Shown here: positions 1-6,668 of the stretch, in pieces
How positions within the stretch are numbered: the first letter of the stretch is position 1
Layout of the letters: every line of letters starts with the position of its first letter
Source: CAZAQS01 sp964486825
Lineage (GTDB): Bacteria; Chloroflexota; Anaerolineae; Anaerolineales; UBA4823
Assembly: GCA_964486825.1 (NCBI GenBank)
Contig: CAZAQS010000203.1
Span: 1 to 8,769, forward strand
Length of the DNA stretch: 8,769 nt
Direction: 5' to 3'
The notes under the pieces: generated by a model
Database searches by the model: none
Seen by the model: the letters and a program-made list of their open reading frames with translations, nothing else
Told to the model about the DNA's origin: nothing
Program-made: the position numbers and the translations under genes

Positions 1-243
1 CAGCTTCCCGACGCCCAGGGCTACACCTCCATGTTGCGTTATCTCCTGGGAGTTTCGGATGAAGACCGGCAGCGACGGCGTGATCAAGCCCTCTCTACCA
101 GCCAGGCCGATTTCCGTAGCTTCGGCGAAGTCCTTCAGCAGGCAGTCCAATCTGCTCGGGTTGCCGTGCTCGGGAGCCAGGCGGCCATCTCCAAGGCCAG
201 CGCCGACCTGCCCGTACCCCTGGAGCAGCTCAAGGTTTTATAG
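1..243 (+). CDS. M16 family (PreP/M16C-like) zinc peptidase, C-terminal fragment
   Basis: The frame is open from the first base to a TAG at 241-243, giving the last 80 residues of a protein whose start lies outside the window. The segment GYTSMLRYLLGVSDEDRQRR followed by a 'TSQADFRSFGEVL' stretch and 'VAVLGSQAAISKA' resembles, from memory, the C-terminal end of bacterial presequence-protease/insulinase-family peptidases, where a 'GxTSxxRYLxGxxDExRQ' block precedes the terminal helix. The family consists of clam-shaped metallopeptidases of about 970-1000 residues that degrade peptides. The catalytic HxxEH is near the N-terminus and is not visible here, so activity cannot be judged. The fragment ends three bases before the methyltransferase ATG, so the two are probably co-transcribed. 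The family call rests on this C-terminal pattern alone. Confidence 0.75.
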   Translation, partial: QLPDAQGYTSMLRYLLGVSDEDRQRRRDQALSTSQADFRSFGEVLQQAVQSARVAVLGSQAAISKASADLPVPLEQLKVL

Positions 244-246
244 GCC

Positions 247-1338
247 ATGACCCGCTTTGACCTGCCCCTCGACCAGGTGATCCAGGGTGACTGCGTGGAA
301 GTCCTGCGCAGCTTCCCAGATAAGTCTGTAGATCTGGTCTTCGCCGACCCACCCTACAACCTCCAGTTGCGGGGCGAGCTTTGGCGACCGAACAATACCC
401 TGGTGGACGCAGTGGACGACGAATGGGACCGCTTCACGAGTTTTGCCGAGTATGATGACTTCACACGCTCCTGGCTGTCTGCCTGCCGGCGCGTGCTGAA
501 GGACAGCGGCACGATTTGGGTGATCGGAACTTACCATAATATCTATCGCGTCGGGGCTATCCTGCAGGAGCTGGGCTTCTGGATCTTGAACGATATCGTG
601 TGGGTCAAGAGCAACCCCATGCCCAACTTCCGGGGTGTGCGCTTTACCAATGCTCACGAAAACCTGCTGTGGGCCCAAAAGCAGCGCGGCGCCCGCTATA
701 CCTTCAACCACCATGTGATGAAGGCCCTCAACGATGAGCTCCAGATGCGCAGTGACTGGTATCTTCCGCTGTGCATGGGGAAGGAGCGCCTGCGAGTGGA
801 CGGTGAAAAAGCCCACGCCACCCAGAAGCCGGAAGCGCTGCTCTACCGGGTGCTGATGTCCTCCACCAACCCGGGGGATATCGTCCTGGATCCCTTCTTC
901 GGGGCCGGCACGACCGGCGCAGTTGCCCGGCGCTTGCAGCGACGTTGGATCGGCATAGAACGCGAGGCCAGCTACGTCGAGTTGGCCCGCCAGCGGATCG
1001 AGATGGGTGCTGAGCCCGACCCAGACCGCAACCTGTATGAGTTCGAGAACAAGCGCACCCGGGCGCGTATCCCCTTCGGAATGCTTCTCGAGAGCGGCTT
1101 ATTGCGACCTGGACAGCTCCTTTATTTTGGAGAAAGCGGTAACCTGGCTGCCCGGGTACTCTCGAACGGTCACCTGCGTTATTTCGACCTGACCGGCTCG
1201 ATCCACCAGGTAGGTAAGGCCCTTAACAACGGCCCCTGCAATGGCTGGGAAGCCTGGTTCTATAATGACGAGACGGATGGCCGGCGCTGGCCTATCGACC
1301 GGCTGCGACAAATGGTCCGCAAAGCCAACGGCTGGTAG
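247..1338 (+). CDS. ccrM: CcrM-like DNA adenine-N6 methyltransferase with RAMA domain
   Basis: Transfers a methyl group from S-adenosylmethionine to adenine in DNA. The 363 residues match the size of Caulobacter CcrM (358). The order is that of a beta-class enzyme: catalytic motif IV DPPYNLQL (about 34-41), the CcrM-like blocks DDEWDRFTSFAEYD (57-70), WVIGTYHNIYRVGA (91-104), SNPMPNFRG (122-130) and QMRSDWYLPLC (166-176), motif X HATQKPEAL (190-198), then AdoMet motif I DPFFGAGTTG (215-224). Residues about 270-358 form a RAMA domain, including GSIHQVGKALNNGPCNGW (317-334), as in CcrM; this domain contributes to DNA recognition. GANTC specificity is inferred from this resemblance. No restriction endonuclease gene adjoins it, so it looks like an orphan methyltransferase. 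The ATG lies 3 bases after the peptidase stop, with only a weak, distant AAGG (232-235) as ribosome site, which suggests translational coupling. The CDS ends with TAG. Family certain; target sequence probable. Confidence 0.93.
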   Translation: MTRFDLPLDQVIQGDCVEVLRSFPDKSVDLVFADPPYNLQLRGELWRPNNTLVDAVDDEWDRFTSFAEYDDFTRSWLSACRRVLKDSGTIWVIGTYHNIYRVGAILQELGFWILNDIVWVKSNPMPNFRGVRFTNAHENLLWAQKQRGARYTFNHHVMKALNDELQMRSDWYLPLCMGKERLRVDGEKAHATQKPEALLYRVLMSSTNPGDIVLDPFFGAGTTGAVARRLQRRWIGIEREASYVELARQRIEMGAEPDPDRNLYEFENKRTRARIPFGMLLESGLLRPGQLLYFGESGNLAARVLSNGHLRYFDLTGSIHQVGKALNNGPCNGWEAWFYNDETDGRRWPIDRLRQMVRKANGW

Positions 1339-1373
1339 CTCCGGTCCCTGCTGAATTTGAACTGAGGCAAGAT

Positions 1374-4300
1374 ATGAGATTACAACTTCTGGTCAATAAC
1401 CTCCTTCAGGAAATCGACGCTCAACCTGGTGAGAGCCTTTTGAAAGTGCTGCGCAGGTTGGGATATTTCGGCGTCAAGCACGGCTGTGAAACGGGCGAGT
1501 GCGGCGCCTGTGCTGTGCTGCTGGACGGGAAGCCAGTCAACACCTGCGTGTTCCTGGCAGCCCAGGCGGAAGGCCACGAAATTCGCACCATTGAATCGGT
1601 TGGCGAGCATCCCGAGCTGGGTTGGAAGGCTTCTCGAGGCCTGCATCCTATCCAGCAAGCCTTCGTGGAGACCGGCGCTATCCAGTGCGGCTACTGCACA
1701 CCCGCCATGATCCTGGCTGCCCAGGAGTTGTTGGCGCGGGTCCCAGCTCCAAGTGAGGAGCAGGTGCGCGAAGCCCTATCCGGTGTGCTCTGTCGTTGCA
1801 CGGGTTATCTGAAACCGGTGCAGGCCGTCTTGCGGGCCGCGGCTGTCATGCGGGGCGAGGCGGTTGGTCCGGTAGATGGGGGTTCCGCTACGCTGCAGGA
1901 TTGGCTTACAACTGAGCAGCTGTCTCCCGAATCTCCCGATGCCCTGCCACCCGGCGGTGATGTGCTGGCTCGCACGCAGGTCATGCCCCAGATCCGCGTC
2001 GTCCCGGAATCCAAGACCTGGGAGCGGGTGGGGAAACCAGAGCCTAAGGTAGACGCCGTCAAGCTGGTCCAGGGTAAGCCAGCTTTCGCGGCGGATATCG
2101 AGAAGCGCGGTATGCTGGTCGCCAGGGTCCTGCATAGCCCCCATGCCCATGCCAGCATTAAACGCATCGATGCCAGCCGCGCTCGGGAGCTGGATGGCGT
2201 CGCGGCCGTGCTCACCCATCACGATATTCCACGGGTGGTCTTCTCGACGGCTGGCCAGTCCGATCCGATCCCAGGGCCCTTGGACAGCTTCTCGCTCGAC
2301 AATAAGGTGCGGTTCGTAGGTGACCGGGTGGCCTTTGTAGCCGCCGAGACAGAAGAGATCGCCGATAAAGCCCTGGAGCTGATCGAGGTGGAGTACGAGC
2401 TGCTGCCAGTCTTGCTCGATCCAACCCAGGCCATGCAGCCCGGCGCACCTCTCCTGCACGATGAGCCAGAGTACGTCAATTTTGCGGAGTCCGATGCCTC
2501 GCGTAACCTGGCTGCCCAGATCCATATCGACATCGGGGACGTGGCGCGCGGTTTTGCTGAAGCAGACCCCATTTATGCAGCCGAATACGCCGTTCCCAAG
2601 GTGCAACAGGCTCACATCGAACCGCATGTAGCAGTCACCTATTGGGACGAGGACGACCGCCTGGTCATCCGTACCAGCACCCAGGTGCCCTTCCACGCTC
2701 GCCGCATCCTGGCGCCTGTCCTGGGCGTGCCGTTGAAGCGCATCCGGGTGATCAAGCCGCGCATTGGCGGCGGTTTTGGAGGCAAGCAAGAGATCCTGAT
2801 TGAGGATGTGCCTGCCCATTTGACCATTGCCACAGGCCGGCCTGTGATCTACGAATATTCCCGGGAGGAGGAGTTCATTGCTGCCCGCTCGCGGCATCCT
2901 ATGCGGGTGCGCATGAAGACCGGTGTGAAGGCCGATGGCACGTTGACCGCCAACGCCATGTATGCTGTCTCCGATACCGGCGCTTATGGCTGTCATGCCC
3001 TGACTGTCACCGGCAATACCGGGCACAAAAGCATGGCCCTGTATGTAGGAGATGGGCCCTACCGGCAGAGTCCTAATATCCGTTTTTATGCGGACGTCGT
3101 CTATACCAATACCCCACCCTCGGGCGCATTCCGCGGCTACGGCGTTCCCCAGGGCTTCTGGCCTCTGGAGCGCCATATGGAGATGATCGCCCGCAAATTG
3201 GGCTTGGACCCACTCGATTTCCGCTTGAAGAACGCCCTGCGAGCCGGGGAGCTGCATCCCTTCAGTACGGCCTGGAGCGAGGGGCGTGAGCCGCGTCCAG
3301 AAACGATCCAGACCTGCGGATTGGAGGAATGCGTGCGCCAGGGCAGGGCTGCGATTGGCTGGGACCAGAAGTACGCCAACCCGGCATGGCGCAATTTGCT
3401 GGACGATAACGGAACCCCGCACCCTTACTTGCGCCGGGGGGTTGGCGTGGCCTTGGTGATGCAAGGCACTGCCATACCCTACCTGGATATGGGCGGCGCC
3501 AGCATCAAGATGAATGATGATGGCTCCTTCAACCTGCTGGTCGGGGCCACCGACCTGGGTACTGGCTCGGACACCGTTCTGGCGCAGATGGCTGCCGAGG
3601 TTCTGGGCGTCCCCCTCGAAGACATCCTGGTGTATTCCTCGGACACCGATTTCACCCCATTTGACAAGGGGGCCTACGCCTCCAGCACCACCTATATATC
3701 CGGTAATGCAGTCGTGATCGCTGCTCAACAAGCCGCTGCTCGTATCCGAGAGCGAGCTGCCAGCATGTTGAATTCCTCGGGGGATACCCCGCAAGGTTCA
3801 CCTGAGATTAACGCAGGCGACATCCGCCTGTCTGGACGGAAAGCCCATGCCCCGGATGGGCGCAGCCTGACCCTGTCGGAGGTCGGCCATAACGCTCTAC
3901 ACCACGAAAACCAGGAACAGATCATGGGCACCGGCTCCTACGTCTCCCCGGTCTCGCCGCCCCCCTTTGCGGCCCAGTTCGCGGAGGTGACGGTCGACAC
4001 GCAGACTGGCCAGGTCGTTGTCGACCGACTGGTCATGGCAGTGGATTCAGGTGTGATCGTCAACCCGGTCACTGCTTCCGGGCAGATCGAGGGTGGCATG
4101 ACCCAGGCGTTAGGTTACGCCGTGTGCGAGGAAATGGTGTATGATGAAGAAGGGCGTGCTCGCGAGCGCGACCTGCGGGATTACCATATCTACCTCGCCA
4201 ATGAGATGCCCGATCTCCAAACCATCTTCGTGGAAACCTTTGAGCCTTCCCATCCATTTGGGGTAAAGGCCGTTGCGGAGATCCCAATGGATGGGGTCGC

Positions 4301-4409
4301 CCCGGCAGTCGGGAATGCCATCCTGGATGCCAGCGGGGCAGTGATTTATACGAACCCCACCACGCCGGAGAAGATATGGCGGGCCTTGCAAAGCATTTCG
4401 AAGGATTAA
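1374..4409 (+). CDS. Fused 2Fe-2S/molybdopterin hydroxylase subunit (XdhD-like, no FAD domain)
   Basis: Molybdenum hydroxylase of the xanthine dehydrogenase family; such enzymes hydroxylate a carbon, usually on a heterocycle, with water and pass electrons from Mo through two 2Fe-2S clusters to FAD. Residues 1-80 hold a plant-type cluster (C38, C43, C46, C58), and 85-160 the helical second cluster (C105, C108, C140, C142). A roughly 60-residue Pro/Gly-rich linker (162-222) stands where canonical enzymes carry the FAD domain. From about 225 the Mo domains follow: QQAHIEPH (411-418), GGGFGGK (465-471), GAFRGYG (584-590, with R587 matching bovine Arg880), DLGTGSDT (727-734) and the catalytic Glu E969 in VKAVAEI. 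All key cluster ligands and the base are present, so it is probably active. The bovine Glu802 position is Gln472, leaving the substrate open. Fe-S plus Mo in one chain is the architecture of E. coli XdhD. ATG is preceded by TGAGG (1363-1367) at good spacing. The FAD partner is likely the gene at 8334. Confidence 0.93.
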   Translation: MRLQLLVNNLLQEIDAQPGESLLKVLRRLGYFGVKHGCETGECGACAVLLDGKPVNTCVFLAAQAEGHEIRTIESVGEHPELGWKASRGLHPIQQAFVETGAIQCGYCTPAMILAAQELLARVPAPSEEQVREALSGVLCRCTGYLKPVQAVLRAAAVMRGEAVGPVDGGSATLQDWLTTEQLSPESPDALPPGGDVLARTQVMPQIRVVPESKTWERVGKPEPKVDAVKLVQGKPAFAADIEKRGMLVARVLHSPHAHASIKRIDASRARELDGVAAVLTHHDIPRVVFSTAGQSDPIPGPLDSFSLDNKVRFVGDRVAFVAAETEEIADKALELIEVEYELLPVLLDPTQAMQPGAPLLHDEPEYVNFAESDASRNLAAQIHIDIGDVARGFAEADPIYAAEYAVPKVQQAHIEPHVAVTYWDEDDRLVIRTSTQVPFHARRILAPVLGVPLKRIRVIKPRIGGGFGGKQEILIEDVPAHLTIATGRPVIYEYSREEEFIAARSRHPMRVRMKTGVKADGTLTANAMYAVSDTGAYGCHALTVTGNTGHKSMALYVGDGPYRQSPNIRFYADVVYTNTPPSGAFRGYGVPQGFWPLERHMEMIARKLGLDPLDFRLKNALRAGELHPFSTAWSEGREPRPETIQTCGLEECVRQGRAAIGWDQKYANPAWRNLLDDNGTPHPYLRRGVGVALVMQGTAIPYLDMGGASIKMNDDGSFNLLVGATDLGTGSDTVLAQMAAEVLGVPLEDILVYSSDTDFTPFDKGAYASSTTYISGNAVVIAAQQAAARIRERAASMLNSSGDTPQGSPEINAGDIRLSGRKAHAPDGRSLTLSEVGHNALHHENQEQIMGTGSYVSPVSPPPFAAQFAEVTVDTQTGQVVVDRLVMAVDSGVIVNPVTASGQIEGGMTQALGYAVCEEMVYDEEGRARERDLRDYHIYLANEMPDLQTIFVETFEPSHPFGVKAVAEIPMDGVAPAVGNAILDASGAVIYTNPTTPEKIWRALQSISKD

Positions 4410-4449
4410 ACCCTTTATAGGGCAGGAATTTGAGGTTATCGAGCATCCT

Positions 4450-5793
4450 ATGAGTCCAATTTATGTGATCGGACATGTCAATCCCGATACCGACTCCATT
4501 GCTTCAGCGATGGGCTATGCCTGGTTGCTCCATGAGCGAGACGGAGGCGAGACCGTGGCTGCTCGCGCCGGAGCTATCAACCCTCAGACCTCCTGGGTCC
4601 TACGGCGATTGGAGATGGAAGCTCCGGTTTTGTTGAACGACGCCTCGCCACGCTTCGAATCGGTCACCCGCCGGTTGGATACCACTCACCCGGATCACCC
4701 CCTGAGCGAGGCCTGGGCTATCGCCAACCGCACCTGGGGTGTCGCCCCGGTGGTGCTTGAAAACGGCGTGCCACACGGATTGGTGACCGGGCCGAGCTTG
4801 TTTGGGTTCCTCAGCCGGTTGGTAGGGACGCACCCCCGCCGGCACGAGATCCGCCTGGCGGATATCCTGGAGCTTCCCACGGGGGAAGCCTGCAACACCT
4901 CCGTCCCTCACTTCAAGGCCAGCAATCGTATCCGCGATTCGATCAACAGAATCCTGCGTGACGAGGGCGACGACTTCCTGGTCGTGGATGAGAACGATGT
5001 CTACGTGGGGGTCTGTCGGCAACGCGATGTACTCAACCCGCCCCGCTTGCAAGTGATCCTGGTCGATCACAACGAATCTCGCCAGGCCCTGGGAGCGCTG
5101 GAGGAGGCCGAGCTGCTGGAAATCCTCGACCACCACCGCCTGGGAAACCCTTCCACCCATATCCCCATCCGTTTTTCTGTCGACGTTGTCGGCAGCACCA
5201 GTACGCTCGTCTCCGAGCGCATCGAGAGCGCCGGTCTCAGCGCGCCTCCGAACCTGGCAGGCCTGCTCTTGGCGGGACTGCTCTCGGACACACTGACCCT
5301 GACTTCACCCACCACCACCGAACGCGACCAGCGAGCTGCTGAGCGCCTGGGTCGCTGGGCTTTTGTTAAGAACGGTCCGTTGTCCGGGATGGATATCCAA
5401 TCCTTCGGGCAACAGCTCATCCAGGCCGGTTCCGGGTTGGCGACACGCGAGCCGGAAGAGATCGTCAGCACCGATCTGAAGATGTACGAGGCGGGTGGTT
5501 TCCGCTTTGCAATTGCCCAGGTAGAGGTAACCGATCTTCTCCAACTACACGAGCACCTGCAGGGCCTTAACCAGGCCTTGCACGCGCTGCGTGAGCGTCG
5601 AGGCCTCGATTTCGCCATGTTGATGGTAACGGATGTGGTGCGCGGTACGAGCCGGTTGTTGTTGGAGAACCCACCCGCCGAGCTAAACGACTTACCTTAC
5701 CCCCGCCAACCGGAAGGCACCCGCCTGGCCGAGGGAGTAGTATCTCGCAAAAAGCAGCTTTTGCCGGTGGTGTTGGGATTGTTAGAGGATTAA
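4450..5793 (+). CDS. Manganese-dependent family II inorganic pyrophosphatase with CBS pair
   Basis: Predicted to hydrolyse pyrophosphate to two phosphates in the cytoplasm. The 447 residues carry the DHH-family metal-site motifs: GHVNPDTDSI (8-17, giving H9, D13 and D15), VDHN (205-208), LDHH (226-229) and LLSDT (278-281). The C-terminal DHHA2 domain carries SRKKQ (432-436), the substrate-binding signature of family II pyrophosphatases, which separates it from the nanoRNase and RecJ relatives. Between the first motif and VDHN there are about 130 extra residues (roughly 65-195) with two CBS repeats; the second ends in FLVVDENDVYVGVCRQRDVL. CBS-pyrophosphatases are known to be regulated by adenine nucleotides. 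The insertion is too short to include the DRTGG domain found in longer members. The ribosome site is weak (GAGG at 4432-4435 is 14 bases away), but the start is fixed by motif I. It ends 4 bases before xdhC, so the two are surely co-transcribed. Confidence 0.92.
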   Translation: MSPIYVIGHVNPDTDSIASAMGYAWLLHERDGGETVAARAGAINPQTSWVLRRLEMEAPVLLNDASPRFESVTRRLDTTHPDHPLSEAWAIANRTWGVAPVVLENGVPHGLVTGPSLFGFLSRLVGTHPRRHEIRLADILELPTGEACNTSVPHFKASNRIRDSINRILRDEGDDFLVVDENDVYVGVCRQRDVLNPPRLQVILVDHNESRQALGALEEAELLEILDHHRLGNPSTHIPIRFSVDVVGSTSTLVSERIESAGLSAPPNLAGLLLAGLLSDTLTLTSPTTTERDQRAAERLGRWAFVKNGPLSGMDIQSFGQQLIQAGSGLATREPEEIVSTDLKMYEAGGFRFAIAQVEVTDLLQLHEHLQGLNQALHALRERRGLDFAMLMVTDVVRGTSRLLLENPPAELNDLPYPRQPEGTRLAEGVVSRKKQLLPVVLGLLED

Positions 5794-5797
5794 CGGC

Positions 5798-6640
5798 ATG
5801 TCTATTTACCGTGCTATTGTTGAGTTAGAAGAAAGAAATGAGCCCGGGGCCTTGTGCACGATTGTGAGCAGCAAAGGCTCTACACCCCGCCGGACGACCA
5901 GCAAGATGTTGGTCTATCCGGATGGAAGCATTGCTGGGACGGTCGGAGGCGGTGAGCTGGAAAACCGGGTTATCCGGGAGGCTCGAGAAGTGATCCTTTC
6001 CGGCCACCCCCGCTTGCTGGAGTATAGTATGACGGATCCAAAGCGGGGCGATCCGGGTGTCTGCGGGGGGCAGCTGGAGATTTACGTGGAACCTATCCAT
6101 CCAAAACCTGTCCTGGTGGTGCTCGGCGCCGGGCACGTGGGAAAAGCGGTCGTTCACCTGGCGAAATGGCTGGGATTCCGGGTAGTGGTCAGCGACGACA
6201 GGATCGAATTTTGCAATCCGGAAGCCACTCCGGGTGGTGACGAGTACCTGGCTGTTCCAATGGAGGAGCTGCCCAATCATATTAAGGTCACACCCTGGAC
6301 TTACCTGGTTCTGACCACGCGCGGCTCGAATGTGGATGTGCTAGGCCTGCCCGCCTTGCTGAAAACACCGGCTGCCTATATCGGCGTGATCGGCTCGCGC
6401 CGCCGCTGGACGGTGACGCGAACTCAGCTGTTGGCAGCCGGCATCTCGGAAGCTGAACTGGCCCGGGTGCGCTCGCCGATGGGTCTGGAGCTAAACGCCG
6501 AGACTCCCGAAGAGATCGCCATGAGCATTATGGCCGAGATCATCATGCTGCGCCAGGGTGGGGATGGGCGGGTGATGGCCGGGACGCGCTTTGAAACAGG
6601 GGCAGAGAGCCAGAGCGGCCAAGAGTCTCAGGAAGGATAA
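5798..6640 (+). CDS. xdhC: XdhC/CoxI family molybdenum-cofactor maturation protein
   Basis: XdhC-type proteins bind the molybdenum cofactor and help its sulfuration and insertion into xanthine dehydrogenase-family enzymes; they are not part of the finished enzyme. The 280 residues show both family domains. The N-terminal XdhC/CoxI domain has SSKGSTPRR (24-32), GTVGGGELE (47-55) and VCGG (88-91). The C-terminal Rossmann-like domain has VLGAGHVGKAV (108-118), YIGVIGSRRR (194-203) and SPMGLELNAETPEEIAMSI (226-244). The usual 'TRGH' segment reads TTRGSNVD (173-180), with Ser for His. The last 26 residues are a hydrophilic Gly/Ser/Gln/Glu tail, probably disordered. ATG has GAGG at 5785-5788 inside the end of the pyrophosphatase gene and lies 4 bases after its stop. 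Proximity to the fused Fe-S/Mo gene and the FAD gene supports a role as their dedicated maturation factor. Confidence 0.92.
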   Translation: MSIYRAIVELEERNEPGALCTIVSSKGSTPRRTTSKMLVYPDGSIAGTVGGGELENRVIREAREVILSGHPRLLEYSMTDPKRGDPGVCGGQLEIYVEPIHPKPVLVVLGAGHVGKAVVHLAKWLGFRVVVSDDRIEFCNPEATPGGDEYLAVPMEELPNHIKVTPWTYLVLTTRGSNVDVLGLPALLKTPAAYIGVIGSRRRWTVTRTQLLAAGISEAELARVRSPMGLELNAETPEEIAMSIMAEIIMLRQGGDGRVMAGTRFETGAESQSGQESQEG

Positions 6641-6654
6641 CTGCCAGGTCCGGC

Positions 6655-6660
6655 AAGGAG
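6655..6660 (+). promoter_or_regulatory. Ribosome binding site deciding the GTG start at 6669
   Basis: AAGGAG lies 8 bases upstream of the in-frame GTG at 6669-6671. The longer alternative, an ATG at 6591, sits 50 bases inside xdhC, lacks a comparable site, and would add 26 basic, polar residues that do not look like a membrane-protein N-terminus. The GTG start is therefore preferred. Confidence 0.7.
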
Positions 6661-6668
6661 CAGCGCAA

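Noticed and set aside
238..816. A 192-codon minus-strand frame opposite the methyltransferase
   Set aside because: Antisense shadow of a gene with strong family motifs; no domain seen in its translation.
1339..1373. A separate promoter for the hydroxylase gene
   Set aside because: The 35-base gap has no recognisable -10/-35 pair; a promoter could lie inside the methyltransferase gene but cannot be supported.
1776..3794. A 672-codon open frame on the minus strand opposite the hydroxylase gene
   Set aside because: It lies wholly antisense to a well-supported gene with intact motifs. Its translation shows no recognisable domain and is rich in His, Gly, Gln and Arg, as expected from the complement of GC-biased codons.
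4410..4423. CCCT-TTAT-AGGG as a possible terminator after the hydroxylase gene
   Set aside because: The stem is only 4 base pairs and no T-run follows, too weak for an intrinsic terminator.
4600..5160. A 186-codon minus-strand frame opposite the pyrophosphatase
   Set aside because: Antisense to conserved CBS and DHH coding sequence; no ribosome site or family pattern noticed.
6591..6668. Longer N-terminus of the membrane protein from ATG 6591
   Set aside because: It overlaps xdhC by 50 bases, lacks a good ribosome site and adds a basic polar extension, whereas GTG 6669 has AAGGAG 8 bases upstream.
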